From an uncultured Dehalococcoidia bacterium (GTDB taxonomy: Bacteria; Chloroflexota; Dehalococcoidia; Lucifugimonadales; Lucifugimonadaceae): a stretch of DNA of 64,000 bases. The stretch is from positions 1,736,001-1,800,000 of the forward strand of contig OY282385.1 of NCBI GenBank assembly GCA_958295935.1, read 5' to 3'. Made by a program: the position numbers and the translations under genes. Numbering within the stretch: position 1 is the first letter of the stretch; every line of letters begins with the position of its first letter. The notes beneath the pieces are model-generated. The model ran no database searches. It had not been told where the DNA came from and worked only from the letters and a program-made list of their open reading frames with translations. This document shows positions 9,243 through 18,519 of the stretch, one piece after another.

Positions 9243-9558
9243 ATACTCGCCAGTGGCCAACTTGGCATCAAGCGCCTCGTCCGGTCTGGAGGCATAGGCA
9301 TGGCTCAGTTGGCGCGATGGCCCCGCCTTTAGGATGCTGTCGTAGCGTTGCCGTGGGCCGGTGCGAATGGATTTGGAATCCCCAACAAGCAGAGAGTCCA
9401 GAAACGCTTCTCTACGTCAGGGACCTTTGTCCAACCATGCATCCTACCCGTGCCGCCCCGTTCACCCCAACTCCCTCTTTCACGGTAGTAGCCCCGTGAT
9501 CTTCCCCCTTGACAAGTGCAAGTGAAAGTACTAACTGGACGCCTTTGAAGGAAAACCG
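9243..9558. other. Intergenic region after the ferredoxin gene
   Basis: No gene is supported. A consensus-like -35 TTGACA is at 9509-9514 and could serve the small membrane-protein gene that follows, but the -10 region (around 9529-9537, TACTAACTG) is poor. A stretch near 9300-9340 resembles a tRNA D-arm but has no T-arm. Confidence 0.35.
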
Positions 9559-9996
9559 GTGCAGACCAAGCCCCCTGAACCCGGCGACCGGGTGCGGCGC
9601 GAGATCGAGGATATCTTGGCGCGGAAAGACGATGACGATTCGCCGCTGAGGATTGCCGCTCCGCTCAAGCCCCGCAAGGCCAAGCCATCATACGGCCTTG
9701 GGAGAGTCGCACCGGCATGGCTGATGGTCCTGGGCTTGGCGACACTCATCATCGCTGCCTCGGTCACGGGATTTCTCGTCCTGCCACTCGCCCTGATCGG
9801 CAGCGGCTTATTGGTATATGGGTACTGGACATCTATGAGACGAGGACGGCGCGCCGCAGCCGGCATGAGCCGGCAGGGACCGACAAGCGTCTGGTGGCGC
9901 GGCCGCAAGGTTCAGAGCCGCAGACACGGCAAGGTCGTACAGCTTCAGGATAGCTGGGTGGACAGGCTTCGTCGGTGGTTCCGCGTCAGGATGTAG
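9559..9996 (+). CDS. Hypothetical membrane protein, two TM segments
   Basis: A 145-residue protein I do not recognise. Residues 1-45 are charged (an Arg/Glu/Asp segment with a run of four Asp). A hydrophobic hairpin at about 50-88 contains two closely spaced membrane helices. A strongly basic C-terminal tail follows (RRGRR, RRHGK, RRWFRVRM), consistent with both ends on the cytoplasmic side. It starts at a GTG with AAGGA upstream. It ends 9 bases before the stop of the convergent reductase gene, so the two have no room for separate terminators. Confidence 0.6.
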   Translation: MQTKPPEPGDRVRREIEDILARKDDDDSPLRIAAPLKPRKAKPSYGLGRVAPAWLMVLGLATLIIAASVTGFLVLPLALIGSGLLVYGYWTSMRRGRRAAAGMSRQGPTSVWWRGRKVQSRRHGKVVQLQDSWVDRLRRWFRVRM

Positions 9997-10005
9997 ATCA
10001 CGCGG

Positions 10006-11802
10006 TCAGACAGCGCACTCACCCTCGCCGCGCTCCAGCTTGTACAAGACGGTCTTGCCCCAGTCCATGTAGCTCTCGATGTGCTCGCGATCCAGCGGCC
10101 CCACCTCTTCCTTGTAAGGTCGGAACATTTTCTCGAAAGGCGCGACTCCCACCCGGTCGATGAACTTGGCGAAAGGCTCTTGCGATTCACGGTTCTCCTG
10201 GTAGTAGTCCACGATCGCGTTCAGCGCCCGGGGCGCGAATCGCGCCGGCACCCGAGCCCTGACGCGCTGGCCCACTCGAACGTCTCCGTTCTCGTAGGTA
10301 CCGCCCAGGAATAGCTCGTAGGCCGGTACCTGTCCGCCCTTGCCCTTCATCACAGCGCCGTGGAACCCGATGTCGGCGATATGGTGCTGGCCGCATGAGT
10401 TCGGGCACCCGCTGGCCTTTATGTGAATCTCGCGTACAAGGGGGTCATCCATGTTGAGAGCGTCGACCGCCTCGCCCAGGGCTTTGTTGAGTCCCATGGA
10501 TGAGGTGATCCCCAGCTTGCAGGAATCGGTACCGGGACACGTGACGATATCTCGTATCGTTTCGCTCCCGGGCTCGGCCAGCCCCAACTCCTTGAGTCGG
10601 AGGTACACGTCATACAGCGCTTGGTCTCGAACCCACCGGTAGACGAGATTTTGCTGTTGGTCGATGCGCGCCCGTCCGCCCGCGAACTGCCTCGCGATCT
10701 CGCCTAGTGGAGACCATTGCTCGGCGTAGATGTCGCCCCGTTCCACCCGCACGTACACCAAGTTGAAGCCGGCTTGGCGCTGAGGGCTGGTGTTCTCTTT
10801 CTTCCAGAGGGCGTATTCATCGTCTCCGGAGGGTTCGGGCGTGAAGTCGCTTGGCGGCCCCGGCGCGTCCAATTCCTCTTCCTCGATGAACAGCAGCGCG
10901 TCGAGGTCGATAGTCTTCTTGGCCCACTCGCCTTCGAGCTCCTGCTCGACCATGCGCCGGAACTTTTCTATGCCCTCACGCGCGATGGTGAACTTGATTC
11001 GAGCCTTCATAAGGCTCTTACGTTCTTCGGTCGAGCGGTTGAAGATTCTGAGGCAGGCCTCGGCGGTCTTTAGATATTCCTCCACGGGAACGAACTCGTA
11101 GAGCGTGTCGGCCATGCGAGGCATGATCGACAAACCTCCCCCGACCACTATCTTGAAGCCCCGGCGGCCCTCCCGGACGCGTGCCACGAAACCGACGTCA
11201 TGGATAGCGGTGATGGCTTTGTCTTGTTCGGATCCCGAAAAGGCGGTCTTGACCTTGCGGGGCATGTTCTGGGTAGTGGCGTGGCGGAGGAAGTAACGAG
11301 CGTAAGCGGCCGCGTAGGGGGTCACGTCGAACACCTCATCGCGAGACACTCCGGCGTCTGGCGGCGCCACTACGTTCCTGACCGTATTGCCGCAGGCTTC
11401 GCGAGTGGTCAGGCCGGCATCGCCAATCAGGCGAAGCGCCTCCGGCGTGTCAGACAGCAACACGTGGTGGTACTGGACGTTCTCACGTGTGGTCAGGTGC
11501 CCCTTCTTCAGCGGCGCGAATCGGTCGGAGAACTGGCCTAGTGCGTCCATCTGATGGGCGGTCAGCCCCCCAAAGGGAACCTTCACCCTGACCATCTGCC
11601 GGTCGGGCTGCCGCTGCCCGTAGATACCCTGCCGAAGCCTGAAGCGAGTGAACTCCATGCTGTCCCACTCGCCGTTGCGGAAGCGCTGCGCCTCCTCCTC
11701 GAAACTCTCGATCTCCTCGGACAGGATATGAAGAACGCGCCTGCCCTCAGGATTGGGAGTCCACTTCTCTCCGCCCCTCGAACGTTTGGTTGTCGTCGTC
11801 AC
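10006..11802 (-). CDS. Ferredoxin-dependent nitrite/sulfite reductase (siroheme, 4Fe-4S)
   Basis: A 598-residue assimilatory reductase of the NirA/Sir family, reducing nitrite to ammonia or sulfite to sulfide with six electrons. It has the two-fold repeat of ferredoxin-like half-domains (near 60-130 and 330-400) and four cluster/siroheme cysteines: Cys422 and Cys428 in TCPGTDSC, Cys466 and Cys470 in GCPNSC. The GTG at 11802 has GGGAGG 5 bases upstream and is preferred over an ATG 48 codons earlier, whose extra residues look untranslated. Which substrate it uses cannot be decided from motifs alone. No nitrate reductase or APS/PAPS reductase is nearby. Confidence 0.88.
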   Translation of the reverse strand: MTTTTKRSRGGEKWTPNPEGRRVLHILSEEIESFEEEAQRFRNGEWDSMEFTRFRLRQGIYGQRQPDRQMVRVKVPFGGLTAHQMDALGQFSDRFAPLKKGHLTTRENVQYHHVLLSDTPEALRLIGDAGLTTREACGNTVRNVVAPPDAGVSRDEVFDVTPYAAAYARYFLRHATTQNMPRKVKTAFSGSEQDKAITAIHDVGFVARVREGRRGFKIVVGGGLSIMPRMADTLYEFVPVEEYLKTAEACLRIFNRSTEERKSLMKARIKFTIAREGIEKFRRMVEQELEGEWAKKTIDLDALLFIEEEELDAPGPPSDFTPEPSGDDEYALWKKENTSPQRQAGFNLVYVRVERGDIYAEQWSPLGEIARQFAGGRARIDQQQNLVYRWVRDQALYDVYLRLKELGLAEPGSETIRDIVTCPGTDSCKLGITSSMGLNKALGEAVDALNMDDPLVREIHIKASGCPNSCGQHHIADIGFHGAVMKGKGGQVPAYELFLGGTYENGDVRVGQRVRARVPARFAPRALNAIVDYYQENRESQEPFAKFIDRVGVAPFEKMFRPYKEEVGPLDREHIESYMDWGKTVLYKLERGEGECAV

Positions 11803-12288
11803 GCTTGCCTCCCGGCCATGTCCTTCATCCTTAGCATCTCGGCAATGCTGGTTACCGGTTGAGGGGTTGTCCTTCCGCCGGCTCGGTGAATGAAGAGCCC
11901 CGCTGCGAAGTACTTGGTGCGGGGTCGACTCTCTCGTGTTTGACAAGACCCCGCCCTATGGCCCACGTATGGACGCAAGTTTCCTAGAGATTGCGTCGCG
12001 GTGAAGTCTACCAATGTAGCCAGCACAGCGTCAAAGTGAATGACAAGCCTGTCCGCAACTCATCTGTCCCGCTCTCTGACGACGTGCAAAGCGCAGCATG
12101 GGGGATTCTAGCTATGGAAATGGCGCCGGCTAGAAGCGAGCTGGGAAGGTCTTGGCGGGATATCGCCGGCGGCCAATAGTAGATAACCAAAGGCTCATCA
12201 GTCACAGGCCGTAGATGCTGCTTTATACTGTAATTGACATTGGGAGCGGTCCCCTCACACACGCTACGGCGAAAACGGGCAAAAACAT
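11803..12288. other. Divergent intergenic region, reductase / Cache-repeat gene
   Basis: No gene is supported. AT-rich promoter-like sequence is found at about 12218-12242 (TTTATACTGTAATTGACA), readable as a -10 on either strand and as a TTGACA -35 on the plus strand. No good partner element is seen at the usual spacing. Confidence 0.35.
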
Positions 12289-14466
12289 ATGAGTCACATC
12301 TTGAAGCATCCAGTCAGTCTGGCCCTCGGCATCATTGCGGTCGCAATGGCCGTGGCCGCCTTGGTCGTCTCACTGATCGCAATCAGCGATAACGATACAG
12401 CGAGGCCCGCTGACGCCTTGGCGAGCGCTTCCAGACTCCACCAGCCCGGGGTTTACACCAAGGCCTTTGTTGAACAGGCCATTGAGCGCTACGACTCCGA
12501 GGGGCGCGGCGGCGCCATCTCCTACTACAACACCAAGGAAAGCATGAGCGGCGACTGGTACGTCTTCATCATCGACGAGGCCGGCAAAATCGTCTCGCAC
12601 GCTGCTCGACCGGAGCGAATCGGCCTCAGCTTGGACAACCTGGTAGACGTGACCGGCTACAGCTACGGCTTAGACTTTGCAGATACCACAGAGAACGGCA
12701 GCTGGGTTAAATATGCCTACCTGAACCCAGCGAACGGACACTACGAGAACAAGCATTCTTGGGTAGTGAAGCGCGACGGACTCATATTCGGTTCGGGATG
12801 GTACGAGAGGTCTACCGACTCCCTCCTGCCGTCCAAGACGGAAGAGCCGGAAGCGTATACCAAGGCCTTTGTCGAGCGGGCGCTCCGCCGATACACCGCA
12901 CAGGGACGGGACGCAACCTTTTCCTACTACAACTCGATGGAAAGCGTGGACGGGGACTGGTACCTCTTCATCATCGACGAGAACGACAAGATGGTGGTGC
13001 ACGCCACCGTGCCGGACAACATAGGACAGGATATGAAAGGTCCTCTGGGGACGGACAGCACGGGGTACGACTTCGGCTCGGAGATGCTGACGGCCACGGA
13101 GGATGGCAAGTGGGTCAGCTACGTATACATAAACCCAGCCAGGGGTCAGGAGGGCAAGAAGCATTCTTGGGTAGTAAAGCGCGACGGTCTCATATTCGCT
13201 TCGGGGTGGTACGAGACGTCTACCGACGCGCCTACCGACGCGCCCACCGACGCCTTGCCGCCTCCCAGGACGCAAGAGCCGGGCGAGTACACCAAGTCCT
13301 TCGTCGAGCAGGCGGTCCGCCGATACGCCGCACAGGGACGGGACGCGACCTTTTCCTACTACAACTCGATGGAAAGCGTGGACGGGGACTGGTACCTCTT
13401 CATCATCGACGAGAACGACAAGATGGTGGTGCACGCCACCGTGCCGGACAACATAGGACAGGATATGAAAGGTCCTCTGGGGACGGACAGCGCGGGGTAC
13501 GACTTCGGCTCGGAGATGCTGACGGCCACGGAGGATGGCAAGTGGGTCAGCTACGTATACATAAACCCAGCCAGGGGTCAGGAAGGCAAGAAGCACTCGT
13601 GGGTGGTGCGTCGCGACGGTCTCATATTTGGTTCCGGATGGTACGAGAGGTCTACCGATTCCTCGCCGCCTGCCAGGACGCAAGAGCCGGGAGCGTACAC
13701 CAAGTCCTTTGTCGAGCAGGGGCTCCGCCGCTACACCTCGGAGGGCCGGGACGCGGCCTTTTCCTACTACAACTCGATGGAGAGCGTGGACGGGCAGTGG
13801 TACCTCTTCGTCTTCGAGGACGGCAAGTTGGTGGTGCACGCCACGGTGCCCGAGAACATAGGGGCGGATCTGAGAGGTCCTCTGGGCACGGACAGTGCGG
13901 GCTACGACTTCGGCTCGGAGATGCTGACGGCCACGGAGGATGGCAAGTGGGTCAGCTACGTGTACATAAACCCTGTCAGCGGTCAGGAGGGCAAGAAGCA
14001 CTCGTGGGTGGTGCGTCGCGACGGTCTCATATTCGGTTCCGGATGGTACGAGATGCCGACCGACGCTTCGCCGCCTTCCAGGACGCATGAGCTGGGCGAA
14101 TACACCAAGTACTTTGTTCAGCAGGCGGTTCGCCGATACACCTCAGAGGGCCGGGACGCGGCCTTTTCCTACTACAACTCGATGGAGAGCGTGGACGGGG
14201 ACTGGTACATCTTCGTCGTCGACGAGGACGACAAGTTGGCGGTGCACGCCACGGTGCCCGAAAACATAGGGCAGGATTTGAGAGGTCCTCTGGGCACGGA
14301 CAGTGCGGGGTACGACTTCGGCTCGGAGATGCTGACGGCTACGGAGGATGGCAAGTGGGTCAGCTACGTATACATAAACCCTTCCAGCGGTCAGGAGGGC
14401 AAGAAGCACTCGTGGGTGGTTCGTCGCGACGGTCTCATATTTGGTTCGGGATGGTACGAGAACTGA
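12289..14466 (+). CDS. Membrane-anchored protein with five tandem Cache-like sensor repeats
   Basis: A 725-residue protein. An uncleaved signal anchor at about 9-32 is followed by five copies of a domain of about 115 residues, starting at residues 56, 190, 334, 470 and 605. Each copy reads YTK.FV...RRY...GR, then SYYNSMESVDG.WY.F..., a VHATVPENIG strand, GYDFG, and KWVSYVY.NP...G.....HSWVV.RDGL.FGSGWYE. This matches the ligand-binding Cache (PAS-like) domains normally found singly in chemoreceptors and histidine kinases. Here no kinase, HAMP or methyl-accepting part follows. Linkers are Ser/Thr/Pro-rich (one has repeated TDAP). It likely sits outside the cell and binds small ligands, perhaps handing them to a partner, but no function is proven. 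The first copy is the most divergent. Confidence 0.7.
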   Translation: MSHILKHPVSLALGIIAVAMAVAALVVSLIAISDNDTARPADALASASRLHQPGVYTKAFVEQAIERYDSEGRGGAISYYNTKESMSGDWYVFIIDEAGKIVSHAARPERIGLSLDNLVDVTGYSYGLDFADTTENGSWVKYAYLNPANGHYENKHSWVVKRDGLIFGSGWYERSTDSLLPSKTEEPEAYTKAFVERALRRYTAQGRDATFSYYNSMESVDGDWYLFIIDENDKMVVHATVPDNIGQDMKGPLGTDSTGYDFGSEMLTATEDGKWVSYVYINPARGQEGKKHSWVVKRDGLIFASGWYETSTDAPTDAPTDALPPPRTQEPGEYTKSFVEQAVRRYAAQGRDATFSYYNSMESVDGDWYLFIIDENDKMVVHATVPDNIGQDMKGPLGTDSAGYDFGSEMLTATEDGKWVSYVYINPARGQEGKKHSWVVRRDGLIFGSGWYERSTDSSPPARTQEPGAYTKSFVEQGLRRYTSEGRDAAFSYYNSMESVDGQWYLFVFEDGKLVVHATVPENIGADLRGPLGTDSAGYDFGSEMLTATEDGKWVSYVYINPVSGQEGKKHSWVVRRDGLIFGSGWYEMPTDASPPSRTHELGEYTKYFVQQAVRRYTSEGRDAAFSYYNSMESVDGDWYIFVVDEDDKLAVHATVPENIGQDLRGPLGTDSAGYDFGSEMLTATEDGKWVSYVYINPSSGQEGKKHSWVVRRDGLIFGSGWYEN
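12454..14460 (+). repeat. Five tandem coding repeats of about 402-432 bp
   Basis: Repeat units start at 12454, 12856, 13288, 13696 and 14101, giving spacings of 402, 432, 408 and 405 bases. Units 2 and 3 share long identical stretches (for example about 12915-13160 against 13347-13592), showing recent duplication or gene conversion. Unit 3 is lengthened by a threefold TDAP linker in front of it. Confidence 0.8.
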
Positions 14467-14800
14467 TTTCGTAAACTCCTGTCGGACGGTCTAGGTTACA
14501 AATAGATCCGGGCCCAAAGCGGTCTGGCAACCCTGACGTGCGAAATCCGTCTAGCGGCGAGACAAGAGAGTGTCTGGGAACGTTTTTCTCGGTCGGAGAC
14601 CTTTGCCTGATCATCCGAGGTATCTAACCGCATCGCTCGTTCACACTCATGCCTTGCCAGTGCAAGGACGGGCTTTGAACTTCCTCCTCAAGGGGAAAGC
14701 GGCTTATTGGATATTCTCTAGGCAAGAGACTGGGTTGCGTTGGCGACCCGATAGCCGCACTATAGCGCACGACAAAACCGACCCGGAACGGAATGCACCC

Positions 14801-15715
14801 TTGACAAGCATCGATGGATCTCTTGACGGCATCCACTTCATGCTGCCGACGCCCTTTTCCCAAGAAGGCGGTGAAGTGGATACTAAGCCGTTACCCCGCC
14901 TCCTCGACGCAGCGGCCGCGGCCGGCTGCCGGGGCGTAGTGTGCCTCGGCGTTATGGGAGAAGCGCATCGCCTCACCGACGCCGAACGGTCGCGCGTTCT
15001 TGAAGCGACGACCGGAGCGGTCGGAGGGCTGACTGTAACCGTCGGGGTAAGCGCCGAGAGCGAGCAGGTGGCGGCGCAGCGTGCCGAGGAAGCAGAACGG
15101 GCCGGGGCCACTGCGATAATGGCTTCACCTGCCAGGTTGGCCAGACCAAATCCCCAGTCCACCTTCTCTTACTACGCCGCGATTCAGGAGGCCATAGACA
15201 TCCCTATCGTGGTCCAAGACCTGCCGGAGCAGACCGGAGTTCACATGGATCCGGCGCTCATAGCGCGCATCAACAGTGAGCTGCCCGGAGCGCGATACCT
15301 GAAACTAGAAGACCCTCCCACACCTCCCAAGGTGACCCGTGTGCTGGCCATGACCGGCGACCGCATGGGCATATTTGGCGGTATGGGAGGCGGCTTCCTG
15401 TTCGAGGAGTTGCAGCGAGGCGCGGTGGGTACCATGACCGGTTTCGCATACCCTGAAGTGCTGGTCGCGGTGCACCGCAAACACGTCTCGGGGGACGTGG
15501 AAGGCGCCAGGAGCCTCTTCTACCAATGGCTGCCGCTGATCCGATACGAGAACCAGCAAGGTATAGGGCTATCCATCAGGAAACACATCATGACGCGCCG
15601 AGGATTCTTGGACTCCCCCGCGGTGCGGCGCCCGACTCCTACCATTGATGACGCCACGAAAGCCGAACTGGATGACATTCTGGGCGCGCTTGACCTCGAT
15701 GTTTCGGACTTGTGA
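14801..15715 (+). CDS. Dihydrodipicolinate synthase (DapA) family aldolase/lyase
   Basis: A 304-residue TIM-barrel class I aldolase of the DapA/NanA family, cleaving or condensing pyruvate-containing acids. FMLPTPF near the start, GVMGEAHRLT in place of the usual GTTGE, and the Schiff-base lysine in RYLKLED are visible. The catalytic Tyr motif (YNxP.RTG in most members) reads QDLPEQTG, so the usual tyrosine is missing. This argues against lysine biosynthesis and for a catabolic relative. The TTG at 14801 gives the family's normal length and has GGAACGGA upstream; the frame stays open back to 14570 but the extra 77 residues match nothing in the family. The stop overlaps the start of the next gene. 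Confidence 0.8.
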   Translation: MTSIDGSLDGIHFMLPTPFSQEGGEVDTKPLPRLLDAAAAAGCRGVVCLGVMGEAHRLTDAERSRVLEATTGAVGGLTVTVGVSAESEQVAAQRAEEAERAGATAIMASPARLARPNPQSTFSYYAAIQEAIDIPIVVQDLPEQTGVHMDPALIARINSELPGARYLKLEDPPTPPKVTRVLAMTGDRMGIFGGMGGGFLFEELQRGAVGTMTGFAYPEVLVAVHRKHVSGDVEGARSLFYQWLPLIRYENQQGIGLSIRKHIMTRRGFLDSPAVRRPTPTIDDATKAELDDILGALDLDVSDL

Positions 15716-17679
15716 ATGCGTCGGCCCGATACCGGGCAAGCGACACGGGGAAAACATTGCAAACCTTGGAAATTGATCCACACGCCAAGCCCTCGACACC
15801 GCAGTACGAGGTGGATCTGACCGAGAACGTGATGGTTACGGCACGCGATGGCGTGCAGCTAGCTACGGATATCTATTTGCCGGCCCGCAACGGGCAAACC
15901 ACAGACGCCCCCTTGCCCGTTCTGATCCACCGCACTCCTTACAACAAGAGCGAGGTTGAGTTGGGCTCCGGAGACGCATGGTGGTTCGCGGAGAGAGGCT
16001 ACGCGGTAGTGGTGCAAGACTGCCGCGGGTGCTTCGAGTCCGGTGGAGACGTCAACTTCCTGTTCCCGGAGGCAGAGGACGGGTTCGACACACTCGGGTG
16101 GATTGGGCGACAACCCTGGTCTAATGGCCGGGTGGGTACCTGGGGCTGCTCCTGGGCAAGCTGGACGCAAACCGCGATGGCCGCACTCGGCCCGGACAAT
16201 CTCGCCGCCATGGTGCCAAACATGAGCGGAGCCAACGCACATGAAAGCTCGGTAAGACAGGGCGGCGCGCTGGAGCTTCGCTTTCTGGCCTGGGCTTTCT
16301 GGCATTCCGCGTCAAACACCCAGAAGAAACTCAAAAACCGGGACTTCATCTCCCCCGCGCTTAACCTCGGCGCGCCAACGTTCGCCGACTGGCTCACCAG
16401 AATGCCTATACGCCGGGGACAGACGCAACTCGCTTTGGTCCCGGCATACGAAAAGTGGGCGTTGGAGATACTGACCCGCGCCGACTATGACGAGTACTGG
16501 AAACATCCCAGCGTTAACCCGCGCCATCATTACGATAGTTTCCCGGACATACCGATTCTGTTCGTTGGCGGTTGGTACGACTCGTACGCACGCGCCTCCA
16601 CCGAAAACTTCCGTGATCTGTCGGCTATTAAGAGAGGGCCGGTGCGGTTGCTCATGGGCCCGTGGACCCATGGGTCTACGACAACTGAGTTGAACTTCTC
16701 CGGTGACGTCGAGTTTGGGGATGACGCCGCTCTGGACGACTTCAGAGAGACGCACCTGCGGTGGTTCGATCGCTGGCTGAAAGGCGTGGACACCGGTATT
16801 GAAGATGATCCGCCTCTGCGGATATTCGTCATGGGCGGAGGGTCTGGCCGCCGTATGCCTAGCGGACGCATGATGCACGGCGGGGCCTGGAGGGACGAAC
16901 GCGAATGGCCTCTGGCCCGCGCCTGTTTTACCGACTACTACCTGCATGAAGACGGCGCTCTGGACACCACACCGCCCGAGGAAACCGATTCGAGCACAAC
17001 CTACCGGTTCGACCCGGCCAACCCTGTGCCGTCAATAGGGGGCAGCGTGTCTTCGCTGATGAGCGTCGCGCCCATGCCCGTCGGCATAGCTGACCCTTCC
17101 CTCGATGCGCGAGACCTGCGTCGGCATTCGAACATGCTCGCAGGCGGATTCGATCAGAGAGAACGCCCGGACGTGTACGGGTGCAAACCGCCCTATTTGC
17201 CGATTGCGTCTCGGCCCGACGTGCTGGTGTTCCAGACCGAGCCGCTTGAAGAGCCTTTGGAGGTCACTGGGCCAATCGAGATCGAGCTGTGGGTGGCTAC
17301 CTCCGCGCCGGATACTGATTTCACGGCGAAGCTCGTGGACGTCTATCCTCCCAGCGCGTGGTACCCGTTCGGGTATTGCCTCAACCTGACGGACTCGATC
17401 ACGCGGCTTCGCTACAGGAACGGCTTCGAGAAGCCTGAGTTAGTACAACCGGGAGAGCCTGTGCGGGTGACGATTACGCTTTACCCGACCAGCAACCTCT
17501 TCGTCAGGGGCCACAGGATCAGGCTGGACGTATCAAGCTCGAACTACCCCCGATTCGACGTAAACCCCAATACGGGCGAGTCCATTGGGCTTGATCGTCG
17601 GAGAGCCGCGGCTAACAACACCGTATTCCATGATAGAGCGCGCCCGTCGAGGGTTGTACTGCCCCTGATACCGGCGTGA
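15712..17679 (+). CDS. CocE/NonD-family hydrolase (X-Pro dipeptidyl-peptidase-like)
   Basis: A 655-residue serine hydrolase with the alpha/beta-hydrolase fold plus a C-terminal jelly-roll (PepX_C) domain, a family acting on esters, amides or acyl compounds. Visible: the N-terminal strand around MVTARDGVQLATDIYLP, HRTPYNK, the disordered-oxyanion region DCRGCFESGG, and the nucleophile elbow WGCSWAS with the candidate serine. The C-terminal part from about 470 carries the VTGPIEIELWVATSAPDTDF hallmark. Its GTG overlaps the stop of the DapA-like gene (GTGA), so the two are probably co-translated and may act on the same compound. No signal peptide is seen, so it is probably cytoplasmic. The substrate is unknown. 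Confidence 0.85.
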   Translation: MNASARYRASDTGKTLQTLEIDPHAKPSTPQYEVDLTENVMVTARDGVQLATDIYLPARNGQTTDAPLPVLIHRTPYNKSEVELGSGDAWWFAERGYAVVVQDCRGCFESGGDVNFLFPEAEDGFDTLGWIGRQPWSNGRVGTWGCSWASWTQTAMAALGPDNLAAMVPNMSGANAHESSVRQGGALELRFLAWAFWHSASNTQKKLKNRDFISPALNLGAPTFADWLTRMPIRRGQTQLALVPAYEKWALEILTRADYDEYWKHPSVNPRHHYDSFPDIPILFVGGWYDSYARASTENFRDLSAIKRGPVRLLMGPWTHGSTTTELNFSGDVEFGDDAALDDFRETHLRWFDRWLKGVDTGIEDDPPLRIFVMGGGSGRRMPSGRMMHGGAWRDEREWPLARACFTDYYLHEDGALDTTPPEETDSSTTYRFDPANPVPSIGGSVSSLMSVAPMPVGIADPSLDARDLRRHSNMLAGGFDQRERPDVYGCKPPYLPIASRPDVLVFQTEPLEEPLEVTGPIEIELWVATSAPDTDFTAKLVDVYPPSAWYPFGYCLNLTDSITRLRYRNGFEKPELVQPGEPVRVTITLYPTSNLFVRGHRIRLDVSSSNYPRFDVNPNTGESIGLDRRRAAANNTVFHDRARPSRVVLPLIPA

Positions 17680-17736
17680 TGGGGAACATACCGACCCCCG
17701 CGAAAGACCGCCGCGGCGAGGACGCAGATACCAGGC

Positions 17737-18519
17737 TCATCTCTGGCGCCCATGCTGTCTTTTCGTCGGATGGGAAGACCCTTGCGGCCGCGCGTACACC
17801 ATCTCCATAGGCAGGCCGCAAGCGTCGTACTCAGGTGCAGTTGGGATTGTGGCCAGACCATTGGGTTGGCGCGTCGCGGTAATTGCCAGAACCAGGGCAT
17901 CCAGGACGTCGTCCTCGGCGAGATCCTTACGAGGGTGACTGGTCATCGCCCTGTGCAGAATGGCGTCACTCCTGGGTTCGAGCCTGCGTAGAATTTCAAG
18001 TCGCGCCAGTCTTCCTTCACGCGTACGCTTTCTGGACGCGACCGCCTTCTCACCGTTGAATGCCCAGAAACACACTTCCGGATGGGCTTCGCGCACCTTT
18101 GAACGGGCTTCTTCGCAGCTTCTGAGAAGCCGGTCCACCTCACTTATCTTCGGAATGATGTTCCACGTCTGTTTGGTCAGCTTCTTGCCGGTTTCGGCCT
18201 GATTGGCGAGAGAATCCGCTTCATAAGGGTCCTCTCCCGCCGAGTAAGAATCCTGTCCAAAGGCCGCCCGGCCAGGCGCAGGAAAGACACTCGACCCCCT
18301 CGAACGCCCCAACAACTCCCGGGCGCGAACATCGCATGTACGAATTGGGCGTCTCTTGTCCGGAAGGCCGATCGGGGTATCGATCAGGATGAGATCTGCG
18401 GCTCTCCACTCGCTCCAGAGGCTCTCGACGTCCTCGAACACGCGCACGTCCCAATCGCCGCCCGCGATACGTACGGCGAACCAACCCCCCTTGCATCCGT
18501 CTACTCCCACGACTGCCAT
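17737..18519 (-). CDS. DUF429 family protein
   Basis: A 260-residue member of the DUF429 family, which has a predicted RNase H-like fold; the function is not established. Seen: VVGVDGCKGGWFA at the start (first acidic strand), LILIDTPIGLP (second acidic strand), ERELL-type RARELLG and SSVFPAP, then WNIIPKISEVD and HPEVCFWAFNG. The C-terminal DDVLDALVLAITA fits the last conserved helix. It starts at an ATG divergent from hflK and converges on the CocE-type gene with 57 bases between stops. Family assignment is good; any nuclease role is only a prediction. Confidence 0.8.
   Translation of the reverse strand: MAVVGVDGCKGGWFAVRIAGGDWDVRVFEDVESLWSEWRAADLILIDTPIGLPDKRRPIRTCDVRARELLGRSRGSSVFPAPGRAAFGQDSYSAGEDPYEADSLANQAETGKKLTKQTWNIIPKISEVDRLLRSCEEARSKVREAHPEVCFWAFNGEKAVASRKRTREGRLARLEILRRLEPRSDAILHRAMTSHPRKDLAEDDVLDALVLAITATRQPNGLATIPTAPEYDACGLPMEMVYARPQGSSHPTKRQHGRQR

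Noticed and set aside
9294-9350. tRNA-like D-arm (GGCTCAGTTGGC)
   Set aside because: No T-arm and no acceptor-stem pairing could be found.
11803-11946. 48-codon N-terminal extension of the nitrite/sulfite reductase
   Set aside because: A GTG with a strong GGGAGG site at 11802 explains the start, and the extension has no family similarity.
12670-14088. Long open frames opposite and beside the Cache-repeat gene
   Set aside because: They are shadow frames of a GC-rich repeat; residues are Arg/His/Val-rich and periodic, with no family features.
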